Below, in pieces: positions 1-10,315 of a stretch of DNA of 64,000 nucleotides. Each line of letters begins with the position of its first letter. The first letter of the stretch is position 1. The DNA is from Rhynochetos jubatus (lineage: Eukaryota; Chordata; Aves; Eurypygiformes; Rhynochetidae), in the NCBI GenBank assembly GCA_027574665.1, contig CM050650.1, positions 104,815,086 through 104,879,085 of the forward strand, given 5' to 3'. A model generated the notes under the pieces. That model worked only from the letters and a program-made list of their open reading frames with translations. It ran no database searches and had not been told where the DNA came from. Position numbers and translations under genes: made by a program.

Positions 1-145
1 AAATAAATGAATGGAGGTAAGCAAGCATGACTCCAATTTCCCCTGATAGGTTCTGAAGGTGTTTTAAAAGTGAATTATAGGCATTAATATCAGAAGGATG
101 TGACAGATGTAGAAATGCATCCAGTCAATTATCTTCTCATATTTT

Positions 146-150
146 GAGAG
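146..150. repeat. Target-site duplication, left copy
   Basis: GAGAG directly abuts the TG at 151. It is identical to the five bases after the LTR at 1202-1206. Such a pair is made when integrase joins a provirus to staggered host cuts. Confidence 0.7.
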
Positions 151-1201
151 TGTGGTGGGTTGGTCCTGGCCAGGTGCCCACCTAAGCAGCTCTGTCACTC
201 CCCTCCTCAGCTGGGCAAGGAAGAGAAAATATAATGAAAGTCTCATGGATCAAGATAAGGGCAGGGAGAGATCACTGACCAGTTACCGTCACAAGTAAAA
301 CAGACTCAACTTGGGGAAATTAGTTTAATCACAGTAGGAGAATAAGACACAAAACCAGGTCCCCAAAAAGTGTTTTATCTGCACACACACCCCCCCCCCC
401 CCTTCCCTTCTTCTTCCTGGGCTCAGCTTTGCTCCCACTTTCTCTAACCCCTCCTCCCCAGCAGTGCAGGGGGATGGGGAACAGGGGTTGTGTTTAGTCC
501 ATCACACGCTGTCTCTGCCGTTCCTTCCTCCTCAGGGGGAAGACTCCTCACACTCTGCCCCTGCTCCAGTGTGAGGTCCCTCCCATGGTAGACAGTCCTC
601 TGTGAAGTTTTCTGATGTGGGTTCCTCCCACAGGGTGCTGTCCTTCAGAAGGAGCTTGCTCCAGCCTGGATCCCCCTGGGGTCACAAGTCCTGCCAGCAA
701 ACCTGCTCCAGCCTGAGCTCCTCTCTCCACTGGGCCACAGCTCCTGCCAGGAGCCATCTTCAGCAGGGGCTGCCTGTGGGGTCACAGCCTCCTTTGGTCA
801 TCCACCTGCTCCGGCATGGGATCCTCCATGGACCTCCATGGCTGCAGGGGCACAGCTGGTCTCACCATGGTCTTCACCACAAGCTGCAATGAAAAGAATC
901 TCCACTATGGTGCCTGAGGCACCTTCTTCCTCTCCTTCTCCACTGACATTGGTGTCTGCAGAATTGTTTTTCTCACTCTTCTCTCCAGCTGCAATTGCCT
1001 CTCACAGTTTTTGCCCTGCTTTTTTTTCACAGAGGTGCTACCACCATAGCTGATGTGCTCAGCCTTGGCCAGCTGTGCCTCCATCTTGGAGATGACTGGG
1101 ATTGGCTCTATTGGACGTAGGGGAGACTTCTGGTACCTTCTCACAGAAACCACTTCTGTAGCCCGCTCCCTACCAAAACCTTGCCATGGAAACCCAGTAC
1201 A
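151..1201 (-). mobile_element. Solo LTR of an avian endogenous retrovirus
   Basis: Read on the minus strand the element opens with TGTACTGGGTTTCCATGGCA at 1201 and closes with CCAACCCACCACA at 151, so it has the TG...CA ends of an LTR. It is 1,051 bp long and is bounded on both sides by the same five bases, GAGAG (146-150 and 1202-1206), which is the target-site duplication of an integration. No gag, pol or env sequence adjoins it, so it is a solo LTR left by recombination between the two LTRs of a provirus. I recognise the sequence as a large LTR family common in non-galliform birds, but cannot name the subfamily. A 5-bp duplication fits the class II (ERVK-like) or class III (ERVL-like) groups and argues against class I, which makes 4 bp. 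The promoter region near 1015-1035 carries a T tract and no clear TATA box. Open frames inside (for example 905-1270 minus) have no resemblance to retroviral proteins. Confidence 0.85.
382..402. repeat. (CA)n followed by a 13-base C tract inside the LTR
   Basis: A short CA run leads into 13 consecutive C (390-402), in the part of the LTR transcribed as R/U5 on the minus strand, where it would read as G13. Such tracts are length-variable and prone to sequencing error. Confidence 0.8.
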
Positions 1202-1206
1202 GAGAG
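1202..1206. repeat. Target-site duplication, right copy
   Basis: GAGAG follows the last LTR base at 1201 and matches 146-150 exactly. The surrounding host sequence is itself GA-rich here (GAGAGATAG), so a chance match of five bases is possible but unlikely given that both abut the LTR ends. Confidence 0.7.
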
Positions 1207-4200
1207 ATAGTTCAAGCCATGCAACCTTTCTGCTTCCCTGACAATTTAAATGGACAGCTAAAGACAACATAACCGTTCAAATTTCTTTCTGGTCATCTCC
1301 TTTGATAGGCAGTTGTTTAGAGTCCCTCCTGCATGTGCTACTAGACAGTTCAGTGAAATCTCAGCTGAAAACTGATCTCCATCGTTTTACTTAAAAATTT
1401 GTTTCATAAAACATACACATGCCCATAAACACACACCAGCATCCATTGACATATATAAATAAAGAAATAATAAAAAATATTATTAGTATTATGCTTATTC
1501 TTTCACTTTTTTGTTTGCTTGTTTCCACTGCTCAGTTAATTACCTTTAGCAGTAAGCTCCAGTCTTTTATCTGTAAAATGGCAAGTATAAAATAAACAAA
1601 AATGATAAAAGGTTTGTAGGTCTAGAAAAGATTTTGTCCCTCAAAGCTTGAGTATGTTATCTAAAATAGAATTCATATAATTCAGCTTCACATTCTGTTG
1701 AAATGCAAATTCATAAGTACATGTATATGGAGAACCAAGATGCTTGAATGATAATTCACAGTGAGAATTTGTTCTCAGTAAGTCTGATGCATATAATGCA
1801 CATACTTGCTGAGCTAAAACCATCCCTCATTTCTCAAATGAATATCTAAGATATCTTTAGAAGCTCAGTGAAAGAGTTTCTAATCAATGCAAGTCAATAC
1901 ACCATCTGATTTCCTCCTTTTCTCTTGGTCTATGTCTTAAGCACAGCTCTCTGCTGCTTTGTACTCTTTGAAGAGTGTATTCAATGACTTGAATACCATT
2001 CTTTCATCTGTAGGTTCAGTAAAATATTTTAATATCCATGTATGCAGGGCCTTTGATTTAGTCTTTTCTGCCACCATGTAATACTACCAGGTCTACTAAG
2101 TGGGGCAGGTGACACTACAGAGTACTGGGAAAACTTTGACCAGAACCTAGACACTGTAAGCAATTATAAACTATTAAGATAGAGACAAGTCGGCATCTGG
2201 GATGCACCCTCCCTGCTTCAGGTCGGAGCCTGAGTGTGGGCTGGTTCCCCCACAGCAGCCTGTGCCCCAGCATCTGTCCGAGCAAGACAGAGCAGTAAGG
2301 GGTCCCTTTCTCTCTGCCTAAGAGAAAGGCCAGGCTAGTTTGGTTGGACTGTGCTCACCATGGCTCGCAAGCAAAGGAGGAACTTACGACTTTTTGCAGC
2401 TCTGAAACATCTTAATTAGCTAAACAGATTAAGTTGTAGTAGGGAAGTTATAACAGGGGAATTACAGAATTTACAAGACTACCTAAAATTATTTAGAAGA
2501 GAAAGGGGAAGATAAAAAGAGCTACAATGTACAGGAGTAGATGTAAACATTAGGATGGGAAAAGAAAAGTGGAAAAGAAGACTGCAAGAAGACAGCTGCT
2601 CTTTGTTTCTTTTCATATTTACTATGTTCAGAAATATTCCTCCTCCCATCCTTGTTTGATAGGAGAAAAATCTCATTTATGATGTCTCACTTTTGCATTA
2701 ACAGTTGACAATTTTTACAGGACTTCAGACTGTGTCTTTTCAATTTAAAACATTCATTTTCCTTGCTTTTTCCCTAGGAGAAACCATGATCTAGAATACT
2801 TTAATAAATCAAAAACATTTACATAAATAAGGTTCTTTATTATTTACTTGGAAATTGTAAGTAGTTTAATATACATGAGGAGAAAGTAACTTACTTTATT
2901 CTAAACCTACAATAATTAAGTACACCACAGCCTTTGTTATCGTATCAATATCTGTTTATTCTAAATCCTGGACCTGAAAAAGAGAAGACCATTTTTAGAT
3001 ATTATTATGCATTATCTATGATAATATTTCAAATGCTTTTGTCTTAGCTATGCTTGTAATAGTTATTCTATATTCTTTAATTTCAGGTCTTTGCCTCTGA
3101 CATTTACTTTGATTTTTTAAAATGTATTTAATTAATCTTTAATTCAGAAGAGAACTGTGCAGCACATTGGCAGGCCTTTAATTTCCATAATAGTGCCTGT
3201 TTTCTTCTGTGCTGCTTCATAAAACAAATTGTTCTCTGTAATCTGTAAAACAATAAACAGAATTATTATATCTTAGCCCATTCATCCTCTACTGCCCTCC
3301 TGAATATCATTTTCTAAATCAAGCAGTGGAAGAAATTACCAAGGTAATGACAAGGAAATAGAAGGCAATTATGTTGAAGATATTAAAAAAAAGGAGAATA
3401 TAAATTAAAGTTAAATGAAATGAGAATTGTATTTATGATATGTTTTAATTTTAAGCTAACTCACTTTAACCTTAATTTGAAAAAATATACATGAAAAATA
3501 AATACTGGTTTTAAATTATTTTAATTGTTTAGAAGAGCATGATTTGTACAGACAAGCTAACAGTGCTGGTAACATTTTCTGATATCATTGGTATAGCGTG
3601 AGGTCTGAAAAATAGTTAAAAGAGGGTAAATATCCCAGAAAAACAAAATTAAGTAAAGCATTTTCCTGTGAAATATTCTTTAGTGTTTAAACTTGTGATT
3701 ACCCTATTTTGGCTCCTTAAAGAGCTGGAGGGAACTACCTTTTGTTTTCTTCATGTGGTCAACGCTGACTACACTGACAGGAAGATCACCGTCGGACAGC
3801 AAAAGGCACGGAGGCAGTCCCTTACTCTGGGGTTTTGGTATCGACTTGTCTTCTGCAGGGGCATTTGCCACACATGTCACACGCACCCTCTTGCACACAC
3901 TTATTCTTGGGGTCAAACTAAATGAGAACGTGATCTCGAGCTGTCTGTAGAAAAAACATGTGCATGCGAGCTGAATTGTGTGAGCTGCAGTATATCAGGA
4001 AAATTGTCCATTCATTCAATCCAGGCTGGGCCCCTGCTGGGGGAGGCTGATGAGAAGCCTTCCAGATGAGAATACTTTGATGATATTTAAGAACATCAGC
4101 ATTGTGTTCTTCAGCATTGTAATAAGGCTACTGCCCTTTAAAGGCCTAGGACAAGGCAGAGCTGATGTCTAGGACAAGACCTGAGTCACCCATAGTCTTT

Positions 4201-6190
4201 GGTGAGCCCCATTGCTCTGGTGCACTTATATCTGGAATATTCAGACACCTTCACCTGGGCCTAATCCAGTTTTAGAACAAGATGCAAATGCATAAATTGC
4301 TCTGGGTCAGTTGGTTAACATCCCTGAATGTAAAGCAGATATGTGTGCTGTTTCTTTTAGACATTATTTTTTTCTAAAAAAAAAATTATATAGATTGTTT
4401 TTGCAGCATTTACCTAATATTCTGTCTAAATTTCACTAGAGCTTATGTTTTCTGTCTAAATTTCTACTGAAGTTTCAAGGGGACACAGCATTTATAATTT
4501 TCCATCTTGAACATGTTGCTTTCTGTGTTTTTAAGTGTTGCTGATTTTCACCCTGGAGTTGTCAAGATTTCAGTGATGAGAAAGTGATGTCTGCAAATAC
4601 AATTTTTAATTAGTTTGTAGAATTTATTGATATCTGTGCTTGGAATATGCTATATAACTCAGTTGTTATTATTGCCCTGTCTGAGTTCAGACACAAACAT
4701 ATTTAGCATAGATAGTTTAAAGATACCTTTGGAAGCCTAGAAGAGAAATCATAATTCTTTTCTTATAATCAGAAGTAATAACCTCATCCTTTCTATTCAG
4801 CAGCTTGAGTTGTTATTTGGTTTTAAAGTAAATAGCACATTCTAGCCAGAGGGAATCCTGATGAGTTTTTACCAGTGAAATGTCACTACTGCATCTCACC
4901 ATTCCCTTAACAGATTTAACATATGTAACAAGAAAACCTTTTTCAGCCTCAATCCCATTTGTGTATTCAAAAATGTTTAAAAAAATTAAATCATTTACAA
5001 AGCAGAAAGGAAATTATAGATACAATATTTATTTGATAACTAAGGCTGACTCTAAGCTCTTATTTTCCTGCCATACTCATCCCCAGGATTATGGAGCACT
5101 AGCTGAACTATCTTTGGGTTACAGAATAAATTCAGTGTTTAAAGATCAGCTGATAGGGACATGTTTCTGCTCAGGGTAGGGGGCCACATGAGAAATATAC
5201 TGAAGTGCATGAATGCCTTAGAATTTTAAATTCTAGTTCTTACAGTCTTGGTAACTAAAAAAAAATGGGGAAAAAAAATTAAAAAAGCTCAACTAAAGCA
5301 AATTTCAAGTAAAACGTTGTAAGAAAATGTGCCCAACTTTTCCTTCCGAGAAGTAGTCAAGTCACACTATCAGAAGAGACAAAAAGAATATGGAGAAACT
5401 TTTACTCTACAAAGGATAACTTTTCTTTGGTAAAGCAATACCAAATCTTGCACTCATCTACAAGGTTGAATTATATATCTTCATTTGTTAATAACAGCAT
5501 TTTGAAAAACGGGTTGCAGTAAATTTTGGAACAATTCTGAGGACTGAATAGATGCAGATATGTGAGTCTCAAGAAGTATATGAGACATAGTTTCTGACAG
5601 CTAACATTGCTGCTTTGTGTTTCTGGAATAACATAGAAAAGTTTGTTTTAATAATTCATATGCTTTATAGAAGATGAACTCCATTCTTTTATTAGCTGTA
5701 AACGTGTATAAATAAATAGTCTCTTGATTACTTTAATAAGCAATGTTTTAACAGTCTTACATACTTTTGGTTAGGTTTAAAAAGAAGTAGAATATCCTTC
5801 CTTGGTTCCTAGAGGAAAGAGTGATTTCAAATTAATTTTAAAAAGCATGATCTATGTGAATATCCCAAAACATAATTTTAGGCATATAAATGGCATCCAA
5901 TGAAGGCCGTATTTAATTTCTTGGAGTTTCTGCTGGGAAACATCCCTTGGCTGTATAAAAAATGATGGTGAAAGTCCAGAGCACAGCCAGGACTGTGAAG
6001 GAGTGTGTGATACCTTTCTGTGTAGGCTTAAAAAGAATTACAGCTCTAGATATGCCTAGTGACAGCTGTCTGTATGCTCACCACTCCTCTCTTTTCCCAA
6101 ATTGTCTCACAGAACTTTTTGTATGTCTGTGGCAAAATCATGTACTTATGAAAGTAAAATTTTCATATTCTCTGTTTCAAACAACATTGA
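1207..6190. other. AT-rich intergenic stretch without recognised genes
   Basis: No frame longer than about 100 codons and no recognised repeat occurs here. Three GC-richer patches stand out: 2185-2405, 3720-3930 and 4020-4270. The frames at 3668-3925 and 4880-5179 have no recognisable domain, and their composition follows the local DNA. I see no splice-bounded exon that I could defend. Confidence 0.6.
2185..2405. other. GC-richer patch of unknown origin
   Basis: About 220 bp of roughly balanced base composition sits in strongly AT-rich surroundings and keeps several CpG dinucleotides (near 2190, 2224, 2279, 2366 and 2388). It contains an inverted pair, CCTTTCTCT (2304-2312) and AGAGAAAGG (2322-2330). 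It could be a fragment of an old LTR, a conserved element or an unrecognised exon. No open frame or domain decides between these. Confidence 0.3.
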
Positions 6191-6262
6191 ACTCTTGTTG
6201 CTTGTGCTATGCAGGAGGTCAGATAAGATGATCACAATGGCCCCTGCAGGCCATGTAATGAA
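6180..6262 (+). mobile_element. Ancient CR1/L3-type LINE 3' end remnant
   Basis: The stretch around 6210-6258 reads TGCAGGAGGTCAGATAAGATGATCACAATGG with a following GGCC, split here by GCCCCTGCA. This is the ending I know from old CR1 families of turtles, crocodilians and basal birds (GGAGGTCAGACTAGATGATC-type). There is no recognisable coding part upstream and no tail repeat, so only the last few dozen bases of a very old insertion remain. Confidence 0.5.
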
Positions 6263-8090
6263 TGCAGTAGTATTAAAATGTAGAAAATTTCTTCATTTTA
6301 TGTTCTGCTGGAACTGCAAAGTTCATAACAAAGGCAGTTCTGAGATAGCAACCTTATTCTTTTTAATAAGCTTAATGTATTTCAACTAAACTCATTATTT
6401 GCCTTAGGTTCTGCTGCTTATATTTTCGTTTCACAAAAGACTATGGCTTGTGTTGGTTTACTGATATTTGTTCCTGAACCAGCTTTTCTGACTTGCTCAT
6501 TCAAATCTATGCTGTTCGGATATTGATCAGCATTAAGAAATAAGTTGGTATGAACTGTATGGGGTTTCAGTTATGCAAAACATTGATCTTCTTCTTTTAA
6601 TATTTCAAATGTTTTTGAAAAGTCCATCTTTCTGTTTGGTATCCAGAAATGCTCCAGATCCTTCCTGAGGACCTTTGTATAAATATTATAGCAGATAAAG
6701 TCTAAATCAGAGATTTTAGCGACATTATTGAGAGACATACCAGTTAGCAGTTATTTTAAACTGCCAGGCAATAACTTAATTTGAAGGGGTTTTATTTATT
6801 TACAGAAGGTCACATCATTACTCTGTTGAAAACAGTGTGATTATTTGTTTTTGTCATTGTTGGCTTAACAGAAATAAATGGATAGAAAGCATTTCTTGAT
6901 TTTGTGAGAGTGTTTTTAGAAATTAAAGAGGAAAACATTGTGACAATATTTTAGGAATGTCTAGTCTGAAGCATTCCTATAAGCCATAAATGTATTTGTT
7001 AAAGATCTGCTACAAATGTAGGAGTCTGATTTGTGGTTTTCTTTGGAAATGAAGTAGAAATATATTTTGAAATGTGGAGAGTTCTTGTACGCTAAATATT
7101 CTGAAGAAGACTATGCAATGAGTATTACTGCTGTATTGCCACAGTTTGTCAAAACATATGTTGTGGTAAATCTTTAGAAAGACTAGTCCTTCCTGTCTCT
7201 TCTCCTGACTTCTGAAATTAGTTTGCCCTGGGCATTGCTGTGAAAAGTAATACACAGAGGAAATTTGCCATAGAAGAGAGTTAGCTGAAAACTATTCATA
7301 CGAACACTGGCTCTGAAACACTATGTAGAAGACAATAAATAAGCCCTAAAGAAATACGTTTTGGAGCTCTAAATAAGCTGCTTCACACCTTGGCATGGAC
7401 TGATCACTATCTGTTTCTTAAATTCCAGGGCTTTCCTACTTGCCTGTGAACAGTGACTGCCCATATGCTTTCTCTGGCAGTGAAACAGCAGTAGTGTCTT
7501 CCATTTCTGCACTTGTCTATGCTGGTCTTGTAATGACTCTTCTCTACCTTCATTGAATAAGGTAGCTTCCTCATGAGCAGACAAGTATTACTCACCAAAC
7601 CCTTTCCCTATGAGTAATAAATGTGATCAAAACCAGACACTAGCTGCTTTGAGAACTTGGCCAGTTGTCTCCTTAAGTATTACTTCCTCATACCTTTATC
7701 ACTACAGCCTCTTGCACTCCGTGATGGCAACATAACCACCATGTCTGCCTTGCTGTCTACAGTGATATCTAGTATTCTCCAATTTAGCTGGTCCATGGGT
7801 ACTGTCCTCCTCTTTGCATTTTAGCATTTCTCATTTTACTAGTCACTGTTATTTGCTTGCTTGCTTCTGATTTTTGGGGTGGAAAGAAGAGGAGTCTGTT
7901 TCCTGCAAACACTTGTTTATTTCCTCCCTTGCAAACAAACTTCTTCATTATGCCATTATCTTGATAATACTTCATCTTAGGGCTTCTAGCAAACACTTTC
8001 TTTCTAGGTGATGTGCTGCTGGGTTTCTTGTGAACAATTCCTTGATAGTTTGACTTTTCTTGTTAGTATTGAAACATTTTTTGCCCCAGT
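6263..8090. other. AT-rich intergenic stretch, no feature seen
   Basis: Unique AT-rich sequence. The frames at 7010-7255 and 7369-7598 on the minus strand overlap each other in different frames and show no domain or splice context. I see no repeat family here. Confidence 0.6.
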
Positions 8091-8097
8091 CTTTCCA

Positions 8098-8341
8098 TTC
8101 CTTCCTTCCTTCCTTCCTTCCTTCCTTCCTTCCTTCCTTCCTTCCTTCCTTCCTTCCTTCCTTCCTTCCTTCCTTCCTTCCTTCCTTCCTTCCTTCCTTC
8201 CTTCCTTCCTTCCTTCCTTCCTTCCTTCCTTCCTTCCTTCCTTCCTTCCTTCCTTCCTTCCTTCCTTCCTTCCTTCCTTCCTTCCTTCCTTCCTTCCTTC
8301 CTTCCTTCCTTCCTTCCTTCCTTCCTTCCTTCCTTCCTTCC
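8098..8341 (+). repeat. (TTCC)61 tetranucleotide microsatellite (GGAA on the minus strand)
   Basis: The tetramer repeats 61 times without a single interruption over 244 bases. The pure pyrimidine run continues to 8349, and the following 60 bases stay C/T-rich (CCTCTCCTCACCCCTCCCTG and onward), which looks like older decayed array. Every frame through it is open, which makes spurious proteins of repeated Leu-Pro-Ser-Phe on the plus strand (8008-8448) and Lys-Glu-Gly-Arg on the minus strand (8004-8456). These are not genes. A perfect array this long should be highly length-variable, and its assembled length may be wrong. Confidence 0.97.
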
Positions 8342-8349
8342 CTCTCCTC

Positions 8350-9688
8350 ACCCCTCCCTGCCTTCTTTTCTCCTTTTTCAATAATTGTGTTGCCTCACAG
8401 AGACTCATGGCAAGAATGCTAAGCAATAACAACACACAGTGCTTGTAACTGGTCATTATAGAGTTTGCAGGTAACCTCTAACTTCAGCATAGGATTATAA
8501 ATAAGAAATCTCAGCAAATCTCAAGGCAGTTTTATTGCTTGATAAACTGTTATTTCATATGCCATTAGGTTGAATTCTTACCATTTTTATGTACACCACA
8601 ACTAGTCAAAATAATCCATTTAGCTCATACCGAAATTTTGCTTATAAATGTTTCAGCAGCCAAAAAAGGGGAGTCTTAAACTTGTAGAAAATACATTTAC
8701 TCAGATATTCAACCTGGAAATGAAAACTGTAAAGTCACATGAGAGCATTTGCTCAACCGATTCCATAGAATGCAAGACAGATATCTGCAGGAATGCCATC
8801 AACAGGTAACTAAGGACCACAAATATTCACACATCTATAAACCATGCAAATGTCATTCTATAACGATGTTACTGAAAGTGATAAGCCTCATGATCAACAA
8901 CTTATTTAGATTAAGTCTTACCAGATTCTGTTTCTAATAACAACCATGTTGCAGGAAAGTTTCCTTTGTTTAGGTGAAATAAATTTATAAATAAATATGT
9001 AAATAACTAATGAATAAATGTTTAGGTGAAATAAACAGTAATTGTACAAAAGAATCCAGATTTTGAAAATATAATTTAAGCTTTTATCAAAATAGTTTAC
9101 AAATTGAGTAATAGAATGTTCTGGGTTTTCTTATTTCAATACAATAAAACACTTGCTAGCTAAACTGCTGTGTGAGATCACATGTACATTCATAGTATAT
9201 TTTGAGTACTCCAAGTAGAAAGGAAGCACATTCACATGAAACTTCTTTAAAATACAACAGATTTCACACACCTGCTTCTTACCCTGTGCTACACCCTGTG
9301 TACCAGCTGGAACTTTCTGTGAGGAAATTCAACTCATCTCGCAGAAATGTCTTAATTATTTTATTGGATTACTTTTTGCAGGATCAGTGAGTTGAACGGG
9401 CACAGAAAGGTATGTACTGAGTACCATATATACTGCTTCAGGAAAAGTAAACCCACACAGACGTGGCCTATACGAAAGAAGAGCACAGTAAGGGAGGAGG
9501 GATGTGAGGCCTCTTTTTCTTTGAAGTAATTAATTGCTAAATTGCCTCAGACATCTTTCTTAATGTCAACATCAGGCTTAATCAGGCACACTTTACCTTA
9601 CAGTGTCACCATGTATAAAGCAGGGAAAGGTGATAACTTTAGTGAATGGAGAAGATAAACTGATAGTTTATAAAATACTTAGAGAACT
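8350..9688. other. AT-rich intergenic stretch, no feature seen
   Basis: Unique sequence with AT-rich runs, for example near 8980-9030 where a GGTGAAATAAA motif occurs twice (8972 and 9025). No gene or recognised mobile element. Confidence 0.6.
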
Positions 9689-9999
9689 GTTGTGGTCCAA
9701 GCCCAGAAGCGATGCCCTGGCCAACTGACAGCCCAGGCACATGGCCGTTGCTGTTATCAAATGTTCCCAGGTACAGCAGAGTGAGATGATCTGCACTACA
9801 GCAAGCAGCGAAAGTAAGAAACAGTCACTAACGAGTGCTAGGCTCTAATATACAGTAAAGCAAGCCTCATAGCAAGCACAGGAGCCATGAGAATATCAAT
9901 TAGTAGCTAAACAGCAGTAACAGCTATAAATTTGATCTAGCACATGTTATTACCTAGAACCTTTCAAGTCCCGGTTAGGGGTCCAGAAGGGACTTTTAC
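9689..9999. other. Possible internal ERV remnant next to the truncated LTR
   Basis: On the minus strand this lies directly after the LTR and so occupies the place of retroviral leader sequence. It is more GC-rich than its surroundings (GCCCAGAAGCGATGCCCTGG near 9700) and starts with TGTTGTGG, which resembles an LTR edge. No open frame or protein similarity is visible. It could equally be unrelated sequence. Confidence 0.25.
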
Positions 10000-10315
10000 T
10001 GTTTAAACCCAATTGGCAACAGAGCCCTAGATGCTGCTTGCTCACTCCTCCCTACGCTGGGATGGAGGAGAGACTCAGAAGAGTAAAAGTGAAAAAACTC
10101 ACGGGTTGAGATAAAGACAGTTTCATAGGTAAAGCAAAAGCTGCACACACTAGCAAAGCAAAACAAGGAATTCATTCACCACGTTCCGTTGGTGGGCAGG
10201 TGTTCAGCCATCTCCAGGAAAGCAGGGCTCCATCACATGTAACGGTGACGTGGGAAGACAACCATCATCACTACAAACATCCCCTCTTCCTTCTTCTGCT
10301 AGATTTATATGCTAA
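10000..10315 (-). mobile_element. Truncated ERV LTR (R/U5 part with TATA box)
   Basis: The segment from TGTTTAAACCC through GCTTGCTCACTCCTCC, GGGATGGAGGAGAGA, AAGTGAAAAAACTCACGGG and TTGAGATAAAGACAGTTTCA matches the end of an LTR family abundant in birds, read here on the minus strand. On that strand a TATA box, CATATAAATC, lies near 10301-10310, upstream of this part as expected. The U3 region that should follow above 10315 is absent and is replaced by AT-rich sequence with an A tract, so the LTR is truncated. Family assignment is from memory. Target-site duplications cannot be checked because one end is missing. Confidence 0.55.
10299..10311 (-). promoter_or_regulatory. TATA box of the truncated LTR
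   Basis: The plus strand reads GATTTATATGCTAAG, so the minus strand carries CATATAAATC at the position where this LTR family has its promoter. The enhancer-bearing U3 is missing, so activity is doubtful. Confidence 0.4.

Noticed and set aside
905..1270. 121-codon minus-strand frame as a retroviral or host gene
   Set aside because: It lies within the LTR and crosses its boundary at 1,201, and no Gag, Pol, Env or host domain is visible.
8098..8341. CRISPR-like regular repeat
   Set aside because: The repeat has no spacers and the DNA is from a vertebrate.
8004..8456. Open frames of 146-150 codons rich in repeated residues on both strands
   Set aside because: They are translations of the (TTCC)n microsatellite, which is open in every frame, and their unrelated ends are too short to show anything.
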